Part shown: one piece after another, positions 1 through 5,609 of the stretch
Numbering within the stretch: the stretch's first letter is position 1
Layout: each line of letters begins with the position of its first letter
NCBI GenBank assembly: GCA_903952785.1
Contig: CAJBHC010000052.1
Coordinates: 1 to 10,627 of the forward strand
Origin: an uncultured bacterium
Lineage (GTDB): Bacteria > Patescibacteriota > Minisyncoccia > Phycocordibacterales > CAIZLB01
Reading direction: 5' to 3'
Length of the DNA: 10,627 nucleotides
Translations under genes and position numbers: made by a program
Notes under the pieces: generated by a model
What the model saw: the letters and a program-made list of their open reading frames with translations, nothing else
Told to the model about the DNA's origin: nothing
Databases searched by the model: none

Positions 1-62
1 AGGAAGTACCACTTTGCTCGAACCTTATGTTCATAGGATGCTTTTTGATTTTTGTTTGCCAT
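1..62 (-). CDS. N-terminal fragment of an unidentified protein, possibly a transposase (partial)
   Basis: Reading leftward from an ATG at 62-60, the frame stays open to the window edge and encodes MANKNQKASYEHKVRAKWYF. The fragment is basic and soluble and begins like the lead-in to a helix-turn-helix domain, but twenty residues are too few to assign a family. Its upstream side carries repeated TGTCACCCC and ATATGGTTA words (63-132), the kind of multiple-repeat end seen in some insertion sequences, so a transposase at an element edge is my guess. No convincing Shine-Dalgarno sequence precedes the ATG. Two plus-strand frames are also open over the same bases, so the coding call itself is uncertain. 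Confidence 0.35.
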   Translation of the reverse strand, partial: MANKNQKASYEHKVRAKWYF

Positions 63-132
63 ATATGGTTAGATTACTGGATAGTTACCCTTTGTCACCC
101 CAATCCATCCAGAATGTCACCCCATATGGTTA
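63..132. repeat. Short direct repeats, possible mobile-element end
   Basis: TGTCACCCC occurs at 93-101 and again at 115-123, and ATATGGTTA at 63-71 and 124-132, all in direct orientation within 70 bp. Read towards the partial minus-strand gene, the first word is GGGGTGACA. Closely spaced repeats at a boundary are typical of transposase-binding sites at insertion-sequence ends. No matching opposite end is visible because the element would extend left of the window. Confidence 0.4.
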
Positions 133-145
133 ACTATACATCATA

Positions 146-175
146 TTGACTTTTTAAAATCAGGTCTGCTATAAT
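146..175 (+). promoter_or_regulatory. Sigma70-type promoter of a short hairpin RNA
   Basis: TTGACT at 146-151 and a perfect TATAAT at 170-175 are separated by 18 bp, the closest match to consensus in the window. The predicted start is near 182. No plus-strand gene follows; only the hairpin transcript ending near 240 does. Confidence 0.65.
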
Positions 176-181
176 AGCAAC

Positions 182-240
182 ATGTAACCTCTTAAGTGAG
201 GTCCCGAGGAGGCCACCCGCAAGGGCGGCCTCCGTTTTGT
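182..240 (+). ncRNA. Candidate ~60-nt small RNA ending in a terminator-like hairpin
   Basis: Downstream of the promoter there is a small hairpin (ACCTC 187-191 with GAGGT 198-202). A strong one follows: GGAGGCC 208-214 with GGCCTCC 227-233, extended by CCC/GGG around a GCAA tetraloop, with one A-C mismatch. GTTTTGTG follows, a modest U tract, so transcription probably ends near 240. No start codon with a sensible reading frame lies in between. The RNA would stop just short of the 3' end of the convergent toxin gene (stop codon at 243-245). CCTC at 229-232 could alternatively pair with GAGG at 198-201, so an attenuator-like switch is possible. I do not recognise a known RNA family. Confidence 0.45.
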
Positions 241-242
241 GT

Positions 243-644
243 CTATTTTGCGAAAGATGCTAAAACCATTTTTACTCTTCTGAAGTCTTCCACCCCCATC
301 TCTCCGATTTTCCTAATAAACCGCTTACTGCTAATAGATCTAATTTGTGACATATTCACCGTTTTAAGCTTATTTTCACTATTCACAAATGGAATGAAAA
401 ACCTACCTTCTTTTAATGTACTTGTAGTTGGGGCCACCAACATTCCCAAGGTATTAAATACTTTTATAACCACAACAGGTCTTTCAAATCTATGGTTTTT
501 ACCATTAATTTCAACACCAATATTTTGGCCTAAATTCACCCACCAAATATCCCTTACCTGAGGATACGAAAAGCTCTCAGACTTATGAATACTGATTTTT
601 AGGTCATTCCACTCATTAAAAATTTCTGATATTTCATCTTGCAT
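243..644 (-). CDS. PemK/MazF-like toxin, apparently without an antitoxin gene
   Basis: This 133-residue protein has the layout of the PemK/MazF family of ribosome-independent mRNA interferases. An N-terminal beta-strand motif VRDIWWVNLG is followed by GVEING, an RPVVVI strand, APTTST (the conserved threonine/serine turn) and a C-terminal RSISSKRFIRKIG segment. About 25 residues precede the first motif. I chose the ATG at 644-642 over an in-frame TTG at 671. A promoter at 677-705 predicts transcription from about 670, which would put the TTG at the transcript's first base. MazF-type genes normally follow a small antitoxin gene; here the upstream neighbour is dnaX, and only 54 bp separate dnaX from the TTG codon. 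Activity, and what would restrain it, are unknown. A divergent non-toxic family member is possible. Confidence 0.8.
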   Translation of the reverse strand: MQDEISEIFNEWNDLKISIHKSESFSYPQVRDIWWVNLGQNIGVEINGKNHRFERPVVVIKVFNTLGMLVAPTTSTLKEGRFFIPFVNSENKLKTVNMSQIRSISSKRFIRKIGEMGVEDFRRVKMVLASFAK

Positions 645-676
645 CACCGCAATTATAAAATATCGAACCAAAAGAT

Positions 677-705
677 ATCATAAAGTTTTTATAAAGAATC
701 GCCAA
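677..705 (-). promoter_or_regulatory. Promoter of the PemK/MazF-like gene
   Basis: On the minus strand TTGGCG (705-700), a 17-bp spacer and TATGAT (682-677) form a promoter with 4/6 and 5/6 consensus matches. The predicted start near 670 gives a leader of about 26 nt before the ATG at 644. Confidence 0.5.
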
Positions 706-725
706 ATAATTTATTGAATTTCCCC

Positions 726-1841
726 CTACTCCAAACACTCCGCCACAACCATCTCAAGTGGCAGGGTTGGTATTGCGCTCTTCCCTAATCTGCCGTGCGC
801 AATCAAAAGCCTCTCCAAAATTATGGCAATCTTTTTTGGTGACTTAAGTGCAAGTCTCTCTGCATCCGTTGCACTTCCCTTTTCCTTTTCAAAATTAATC
901 GCTTCACCTGGCATTCTAACTGTCCCGCTACTCATACTCAAAAGCAAAGTTTTTCTAACGCTCTCCAAAACAAGTTCAGTGAACAGTTTTACATCCCCTC
1001 CGTTATCGCGAACAATATCAAGTTGAGCTAAGGCAAGCACAGCGTCCCCCGTAATTATTCCCTTTGCAAAATTATTAACTACAACTGACTTTGGCGCACC
1101 AGTTATCTGCTCAGCTTCAACTAGAGTGATTTCTTTTTTATCACCCCCAGAAAGTGACAAAACCTTCTGCAACACACTGATCGTATCCCTAAATGATCCA
1201 TCGCCCAAAAGCGCGATCAAGCTCCCCACCTCTTCTTCAATTTTAATTCCCTCTTTTTTTGCAATATCAATTGCAATCTTTTTCAAAGTTTCTACATTTG
1301 GCTTTTTGAATTGAAAAGTCTGACATCTTGAGATAACTGTCTCTGGCAGTTTCTGCATCTCAGTTGTAGCGAGAATAAAGATTACATGCTTTGGTGGCTC
1401 TTCCAGTGTCTTTAGGAATGCATTGAAAGCAGATTTTGAAAGCATGTGGACCTCATCCAAAATATAAACTTTGTAAGTTGAATCAAATGGAATCGTGTGA
1501 ACAGATTCATTTAAATTTCTAATATCGTCAACACTAGTATTTGATGCGGCGTCAATTTCATATAAATCTTTATCAGTTGTTCCAAGCTCGCGTGCAAAAA
1601 TTCTTGCAACACTAGTCTTTCCCGTTCCTCTTCCTCCACAGAAAAGATATGCATGGGCGATCTTTCCTGACTTGATGGAATCTTCTAAAACTGAAACAAC
1701 ATGTTCTTGCCCAATAACTTCTCCAAAGTTTGCTGGACGATACGTTCTGTATAACGATGAATGCACGGTGGGTGCGTGTATTGCGCTTGAGCTGCCGCCA
1801 TTTATTCCCGCTCCGCTGTTGTTTGTGGTTTTTGAAGACAT
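726..1841 (-). CDS. dnaX: DNA polymerase III clamp-loader subunit, short (gamma-like) DnaX
   Basis: DnaX is the AAA+ ATPase that loads the sliding clamp onto primed DNA. The 371-residue product shows LYRTYRP at 30-36, Walker A GGRGTGKT at 69-76, DEIDAASN-type chemistry as EIDAASN at 95-101, Walker B DEVHMLS, sensor ATTE, and the arginine-finger motif ISRCQ. The usual four-cysteine zinc module between Walker A and IDAASN is missing: ARIFARELGTTDKDLYEIDAAS runs straight through. The protein stops after the oligomerisation domain, so there is no tau-type C-terminus. About 28 Ser/Gly/Asn-rich residues precede the ATPase. I chose the ATG at 1841 because a TATACT box lies six bases upstream and the longer frame upstream encodes terminator sequence. 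The transcript would be leaderless. A GTG at codon 26 is an alternative start. Confidence 0.95.
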   Translation of the reverse strand: MSSKTTNNSGAGINGGSSSAIHAPTVHSSLYRTYRPANFGEVIGQEHVVSVLEDSIKSGKIAHAYLFCGGRGTGKTSVARIFARELGTTDKDLYEIDAASNTSVDDIRNLNESVHTIPFDSTYKVYILDEVHMLSKSAFNAFLKTLEEPPKHVIFILATTEMQKLPETVISRCQTFQFKKPNVETLKKIAIDIAKKEGIKIEEEVGSLIALLGDGSFRDTISVLQKVLSLSGGDKKEITLVEAEQITGAPKSVVVNNFAKGIITGDAVLALAQLDIVRDNGGDVKLFTELVLESVRKTLLLSMSSGTVRMPGEAINFEKEKGSATDAERLALKSPKKIAIILERLLIAHGRLGKSAIPTLPLEMVVAECLE

Positions 1842-1847
1842 AAAGAG

Positions 1848-1853
1848 AGTATA
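1848..1853 (-). promoter_or_regulatory. -10 box of dnaX, leaderless type
   Basis: TATACT on the minus strand is followed by CTCTTT and then the ATG, so the predicted start coincides with the first base of the codon. The -35 is weak and overlaps the U tract of the preceding terminator. Confidence 0.45.
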
Positions 1854-1871
1854 ACATTTATTTTGTGAGGC

Positions 1872-1924
1872 AAAAAGAAACCGCCAGCCGTTAGGCCGAT
1901 GGCTTCGTCGGGTTACGGTGGCGG
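1872..1924 (-). terminator. Intrinsic terminator after dus / upstream of dnaX
   Basis: On the minus strand CCGCCA (1924-1919) pairs with TGGCGG (1886-1881), and CCGT (1918-1915) with ACGG (1891-1888). An inner CCGA/TCGG helix continues the stem. TTTCTTTTT follows at 1880-1872. The T run is on this strand only, so it ends leftward transcription just before the dnaX promoter. Confidence 0.75.
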
Positions 1925-2023
1925 GAGTTGGGGTTGAATTATCGGGGATAGATCTGCCTGCCTCCAGACGCAAAGCATGTTTGCACCTCAATAGTGGCTC
2001 GGACTTCCAAACCCAAATGCAGA
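1873..2023 (-). ncRNA. Structured dus 3' region or unrecognised small RNA
   Basis: The 150 bp between the dus stop and the dnaX promoter are GC-richer than their surroundings and have no plausible reading frame. On the minus strand a 9-bp hairpin forms between 1988-1980 and 1974-1966 around loop CATGC. It is enclosed by ATCTGC (2024-2019) paired with GCAGAT (1957-1952). GGGTT (2014-2010) could pair with AACCC (1935-1931), which would make a pseudoknot. The element ends in a good terminator. I found no separate promoter, so it is either a long structured 3' UTR of dus or a processed RNA. In Bacillus the signal-recognition RNA gene lies just upstream of dnaX, but the conserved GGAAGGAAGCAGC-type core of that RNA is absent here. 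Confidence 0.35.
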
Positions 2024-3208
2024 TTAGACGCTCGTTTTTGATAAAAATCCTAGCACCACCTCCCTCACCTCCTCCGCATTATTTGTCTCCATCAATTCTG
2101 CTCGCAACTCCTTTGCACCATCAAAGCCATTAACATAGGCTTTGAAATGTTTTTTCATTACAGCAAAGTTTTTTATTCCCCCAAGCTCATCTTGAAATCT
2201 TTGAGTATGTTCTACCATTACTTTTAATTTTTCACGGAGCGTAGGTTCATTTTGTACAACGTCAAAATCACCGTCAGCGTTCCTTATGATAGGTTTTTGT
2301 AAAGCAGAAAAAAGCCATGGATTGCCAAATATTCCCCTGCCAATCATTACACCATCTGCACCTGACTCTTCCGCTTTTTTGTAAGCATCAGCAACTGATG
2401 TAACATCTCCATTTCCAAAAATTAAAGTGTGTTGTTTATCTGCCACAATCAAGTCCTTTTGAAATTCATTTCTTATTTCCACCGCTCTTTTTACATAATT
2501 CCAATCAGCGGGAACTTTGGACATTTCTTTTCTTGTGCGAGCGTGAATTGTAACAACTGCAGGGCTAGCTTCCAGAATATTTCTGAGCCACAAATCAAGT
2601 TCATCTTTATTGTACCCAACTCTGGTCTTGACTGTTATTGGAATATTTGGCGCACCACGCTTAGCTGCAAAAATAATTTCTTTAGCAAGCTTCGGGTTCT
2701 TCATCATTGAAGCTCCAGCTTTTTGTCTTTCTATACTCTTATCAGGACAACCCATATTCAAATCAATTCCATCGTATCCAAGATCTGCAACAATTTTGCA
2801 CGCTTCTTCCATATATTTAGGATTTGAACCAAACAGTTGTGCAACAATTGGATGCTCCAAATTTTTATCGAATTTTAAATCCGCTAAAAGTTTTTTCATT
2901 CCATCTGGATTTGCACGAACGAGTCCATCGGCGGAAACGAATTCAGTCCAGAGAACATCCGGCTTACCATATTTATTTATGACATATCTAAATGCGCAAT
3001 CTGTTACATCCGCCATCGGCGCAAGAACACAAATTGGTCTTCCAATATTTTTTTTAGCTTCATGTCCGCCATTTTCAGATCCTCCACCCTCATGTTTAAT
3101 TGTTCTACACTTATTATCTAAATCACTCCAAAAGCCAAGCTGTGGTTCAATAGCAACTTTTGCAGTTTTAGCTTTTAGAAAATATTTAAATAGGTCTAAT
3201 AGATTCAT
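2024..3208 (-). CDS. tRNA-dihydrouridine synthase (Dus family)
   Basis: Dus enzymes reduce uridines in the tRNA D-loop using FMN and NADPH. The 394-residue protein has the FMN-binding APMADVTD at 63-70, TEFVSADGL at 88-96, the catalytic-cysteine motif NMGCP with Cys154, and the strand VKTRVGY. It also has the FMN-contact VTIHARTRKE, the phosphate-binding GNGDV, and GADGVMIGRGIFGNPW near the end. Most Dus proteins begin a few residues before APMAD. Here 62 residues precede it, including an FWSDL element that in relatives sits next to RPI, and a Gly/Lys/Glu-rich stretch of about 26 residues. The ATG at 3208 fits a promoter whose predicted start is near 3236. Only weak ribosome-binding sequence (CGGAAA) is present. 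Which D-loop position it modifies cannot be told from motifs alone. Confidence 0.93.
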   Translation of the reverse strand: MNLLDLFKYFLKAKTAKVAIEPQLGFWSDLDNKCRTIKHEGGGSENGGHEAKKNIGRPICVLAPMADVTDCAFRYVINKYGKPDVLWTEFVSADGLVRANPDGMKKLLADLKFDKNLEHPIVAQLFGSNPKYMEEACKIVADLGYDGIDLNMGCPDKSIERQKAGASMMKNPKLAKEIIFAAKRGAPNIPITVKTRVGYNKDELDLWLRNILEASPAVVTIHARTRKEMSKVPADWNYVKRAVEIRNEFQKDLIVADKQHTLIFGNGDVTSVADAYKKAEESGADGVMIGRGIFGNPWLFSALQKPIIRNADGDFDVVQNEPTLREKLKVMVEHTQRFQDELGGIKNFAVMKKHFKAYVNGFDGAKELRAELMETNNAEEVREVVLGFLSKTSV

Positions 3209-3236
3209 ATCTTGTTAAATTTCCGTTTTGTTTTGT

Positions 3237-3253
3237 TTTGATATTGTATCAAA
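3237..3253 (-). promoter_or_regulatory. Extended -10 promoter of dus inside a palindrome
   Basis: On the minus strand TG-A-TACAAT (3251-3243) is an extended -10 element. It lies within the perfect inverted repeat TTTGATA (3237-3243) / TATCAAA (3247-3253), three bases apart. The palindrome could be an operator, though AT-rich palindromes of this size can arise by chance. Confidence 0.4.
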
Positions 3254-3270
3254 TTTTTAGATAAACGATA

Positions 3271-3301
3271 GGGCGCGGCGGGGGTTTCCCCCGCCGCGCC
3301 C
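3271..3301 (-). terminator. Very GC-rich perfect hairpin after the HAD phosphatase gene
   Basis: Two perfect 14-bp arms, GGGCGCGGCGGGGG (3271-3284) and its complement (3288-3301), flank TTT. It begins eight bases after the HAD stop codon on the minus strand. No run of Ts follows on either strand (TATCGTTTATC on the minus side), so it may work as a very stable 3' end or pause signal rather than a classical terminator. Its GC content contrasts sharply with the AT-rich flanks. Confidence 0.6.
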
Positions 3302-3309
3302 GAGGCGAC

Positions 3310-4113
3310 TCAACCGAACTCACACTCAAACGCAGCTCTTGCAATTTCATGTGGCTCGATAACTTTGTTCGCTCCAGCGCGGAGCAATTGATTACTTACG
3401 GATTCTCGTAGTCGTTGATCACCAGCAAACGAAGCATGCAGAACGCCAATCGGGAAGATACCACCCCCTTTCCCCGCACGCATGTCATCAACAGTATCAC
3501 CGAAGAAACAAAATGGATTTGGGCGACCATTACTAAATTGACGATAGTGATACTTAGCCAGTGTCTTTAAAACCTTAGCCTTATCAGCACTACTATTAAC
3601 AACAATTGACAAAATATCGTCCAAGCCAGTTTGCCGTTCGAGTATATCTCTAACAGGATGAACGCGGTTGAGTGTAACCACGACCAACTGCCGATGTTGA
3701 CTCAGTTGTCTGAGAGCATCAGCGACGCCATCATATAATTGAATTGGTCGATTCTCCTCCATCTGAAGCACCCTTTCCCTGATTTTGCCCCAGAGATAAT
3801 CTTCAGTAAAATGTCTGGAAACACCTCGCCTATGGAACCAATCACCTCTAACGGAGACCCCGTGAGAAAGGTCGGCAATACTTGGAAAAACACCCGCACC
3901 ATCTGAATGCGCACTAATCACTTCACAAAATGCAGTATGGAAATTAGGGAAACTGTCGACCAAAGTCCCATCAAGGTCGAGAGCCGCAAGACCGTCAACA
4001 CCTGCTCTGAAAATAAGGTGTAGGGTTTCCGCAATAATTCCATGCTTCTTTTGGGACAATGTTATCTTCGTAGGCCGTGTCCCCTGGCCTTTTCTAGCTG
4101 TATTTGTTGACAT
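3310..4113 (-). CDS. HAD-superfamily phosphatase (phosphoglycolate-phosphatase-like)
   Basis: The four HAD motifs are all present. Motif I is DLDGTLVDS with nucleophile Asp46 and Asp48, motif II is VVVTLNR with Thr147, motif III is a lysine in DKAK at 177-180, and motif IV is FFGDTVDDM with Asp206 and Asp210. A helical cap fits between motifs I and II (about residues 55-130). The substrate cannot be read from sequence; small phosphorylated metabolites are typical. About 40 residues precede motif I, longer than usual. The gene stands out in composition: bases 3661-3720 are 31/60 G+C, against 18/60 at 5341-5400 in eno. This hints at horizontal acquisition or different expression. It is divergent from eno and ends at a strong GC hairpin. 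Confidence 0.85.
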   Translation of the reverse strand: MSTNTARKGQGTRPTKITLSQKKHGIIAETLHLIFRAGVDGLAALDLDGTLVDSFPNFHTAFCEVISAHSDGAGVFPSIADLSHGVSVRGDWFHRRGVSRHFTEDYLWGKIRERVLQMEENRPIQLYDGVADALRQLSQHRQLVVVTLNRVHPVRDILERQTGLDDILSIVVNSSADKAKVLKTLAKYHYRQFSNGRPNPFCFFGDTVDDMRAGKGGGIFPIGVLHASFAGDQRLRESVSNQLLRAGANKVIEPHEIARAAFECEFG

Positions 4114-4122
4114 AAATCGAAT

Positions 4123-4141
4123 GAACCTTTGTTATAGGTTC
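4123..4141. promoter_or_regulatory. Operator-like inverted repeat between the HAD gene and eno
   Basis: GAACCT (4123-4128) and AGGTTC (4136-4141) form a perfect 6-bp inverted repeat with a 7-bp spacer. On the minus strand the spacer and inner arm contain TATAAC (4136-4131), a plausible -10 for the HAD gene whose ATG is at 4113. A protein bound here could control that gene, or the repeat could fold in its 5' leader. Confidence 0.35.
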
Positions 4142-4176
4142 GCTTTCCAGAAACCAGCATACTACATTCAAAGTTA

Positions 4177-4185
4177 TGATACAAT
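4177..4185 (+). promoter_or_regulatory. Extended -10 promoter of the eno-gpmI operon
   Basis: TG-A-TACAAT is the same nine-base extended -10 found before dus. No good -35 is seen, which is usual for extended -10 promoters. The predicted start is near 4192, giving a leader of about 56 nt before the enolase ATG at 4248. This excludes the in-frame ATG at 4176. Confidence 0.45.
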
Positions 4186-4217
4186 GGTTGGATACAAATT
4201 ATAAGAAAAATTTAAAC

Positions 4218-4232
4218 AGAGGTAAAACCTCT
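4218..4232 (+). promoter_or_regulatory. Short leader hairpin upstream of eno
   Basis: AGAGGT and ACCTCT form a perfect 6-bp stem with an AAA loop. The left arm resembles a Shine-Dalgarno sequence but is 24 bases from the ATG, too far to act as one. The hairpin could affect mRNA stability or ribosome access. Confidence 0.35.
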
Positions 4233-4247
4233 ATAAATATCAAAAAA

Positions 4248-5603
4248 ATGTCAAAACCAGTATCAAAATCAGTTAAGTCAAAATCGGCCGCTAAATCATC
4301 AGCAAAGCCGGCTCAGAAACCAGTATCAACCACACCTGCAATTTCAAAAATTGTTGGGAGAGAAATTCTAGACTCTCGCGGAAATCCGACAGTTGAGGTT
4401 GATGTTTATTTGAAAGACGGTGCGTTTGGAAGATCAGCTGTTCCATCGGGTGCATCAACTGGATCATATGAGGCAATAGAGCTTCGCGATGGAGATAAAA
4501 AAAGATACGGAGGAAAAGGAGTTTTGAAAGCCGTGGAGAATGTAAACACAACACTTAAGAAAGCACTTGTTGGAAAATCTTTTACACAAGAGACATTAGA
4601 CAGAACAATGATTGCACTAGATGGCACACCCAACAAAGCAAAGCTTGGTGCTAATGCAATTCTCGGAATCTCTATGGCCTTTGCACACGCTGTAGCAAAT
4701 TCACAACAAAAACCACTTTATAAATATTTTGCAGGCATCGCAAAAACAGGAAAGCCTATGACACTTCCTGTGCCCATGATGAATATTCTAAATGGTGGAA
4801 AGCACGCAGAGAAATCAACTGACCTCCAAGAATTCATGGTGATGCCAGTTGGTGCAAAGAGTTGGACTGATGCCCTTAGAATGGGAGCTGAAGTTTTCCA
4901 CGCATTAAAGAAAATTTTGCACGATAAAGGTTTTGGAACAACAGTTGGAGATGAGGGCGGATTTGCTCCATCGTTAGGAAATAATGAAGGCGCATTAATT
5001 ATAATTCTGGAAGCAATTAAAGCTGCAGGATATAAGGCTGGAACAGACATCAAGATTGCAATTGACGGTGCGGCTTCAGAATTATACAAGGATGGACTAT
5101 ATGATCTAACTAGTGAGGGTAAAAAACTTACAAGCGAGCAAATGGTAGAGCTATACGGTTCATGGTTAAAGAAATACCCTATCGCATCAATTGAGGATGG
5201 TTTTGCAGAAGATGATTGGGATGGATATGTAAGTCTAACAAAGAAGTTTGGAAGCAAATTACAAATTGTTGGCGATGATCTATTCGTTACAAATATTGAA
5301 CGCCTACAAACTGGAATTGAAAAAAAGGCTGGAAACTCTATTTTGATTAAGCTTAATCAAATTGGAACAGTAACTGAGACAATTGACGCAATTAAAATGG
5401 CACACAAAGCAGGGATGACTGCTGTTGTATCACACCGTTCAGGTGAGACAGAAGATGTTACAATTTCCCACTTTGTTGTTGGACTTGGATGCGGACAAAT
5501 CAAAACAGGTTCACTTTGTAGAACTGACAGAGTTGCAAAGTATAATGAGCTTCTAAGAATTGAGGAGGATTTGGGATCAAAAGCAGTTTATTATAAATTT
5601 TAA
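4248..5603 (+). CDS. eno: Enolase with a lysine-rich N-terminal tail
   Basis: Enolase interconverts 2-phosphoglycerate and phosphoenolpyruvate in glycolysis. From the ATG at 4248 the protein has 451 residues. REILDSRGNPTVEVDV begins at 38, the flexible loop SGAST is at 67-71, and the acid/base Glu236 lies in VGDEGG. Mg ligands are Asp273, Glu316 (SIEDG) and Asp343 (VGDD). The catalytic Lys368 is in KLNQIGT, and SHRSGETED follows. All key residues are present. Enolases usually start about six residues before REI; here about 30 Lys/Ser/Ala/Pro residues with eight lysines come first. No alternative start exists closer to the domain. The gene is co-transcribed with gpmI, six bases downstream, which supplies its substrate. 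No Shine-Dalgarno sequence is seen near the ATG, only an A-rich stretch. Confidence 0.97.
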   Translation: MSKPVSKSVKSKSAAKSSAKPAQKPVSTTPAISKIVGREILDSRGNPTVEVDVYLKDGAFGRSAVPSGASTGSYEAIELRDGDKKRYGGKGVLKAVENVNTTLKKALVGKSFTQETLDRTMIALDGTPNKAKLGANAILGISMAFAHAVANSQQKPLYKYFAGIAKTGKPMTLPVPMMNILNGGKHAEKSTDLQEFMVMPVGAKSWTDALRMGAEVFHALKKILHDKGFGTTVGDEGGFAPSLGNNEGALIIILEAIKAAGYKAGTDIKIAIDGAASELYKDGLYDLTSEGKKLTSEQMVELYGSWLKKYPIASIEDGFAEDDWDGYVSLTKKFGSKLQIVGDDLFVTNIERLQTGIEKKAGNSILIKLNQIGTVTETIDAIKMAHKAGMTAVVSHRSGETEDVTISHFVVGLGCGQIKTGSLCRTDRVAKYNELLRIEEDLGSKAVYYKF

Positions 5604-5609
5604 AAAAAT

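Noticed and set aside
642..671. TTG start of the PemK/MazF-like gene at 671
   Set aside because: The promoter predicts transcription from about 670, and an ATG with a normal leader follows at 644.
1842..1991. Upstream extension of the dnaX reading frame by 50 codons
   Set aside because: The extension translates the terminator hairpin and structured spacer, has no DnaX-like sequence, and lies upstream of the predicted transcription start.
1873..2023. SRP (4.5S/scRNA) gene upstream of dnaX
   Set aside because: The position fits Bacillus-like gene order, but the conserved GGAA-capped helix with its AGCAG internal loop is not present on either strand.
2610..3218. Long plus-strand open frame of about 200 codons opposite dus
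   Set aside because: It lies wholly over a clearly conserved Dus gene and its translation shows no recognisable domain; it is an antisense shadow.
4176..4247. Earlier in-frame ATG of eno at 4176
   Set aside because: It overlaps the predicted -10 box, so it would not be in the transcript; the 24 extra residues are unlike enolase.
4718..5257. Minus-strand open frame of about 180 codons inside eno
   Set aside because: Every residue of the plus-strand enolase is conserved here, so the opposite frame is a by-product.
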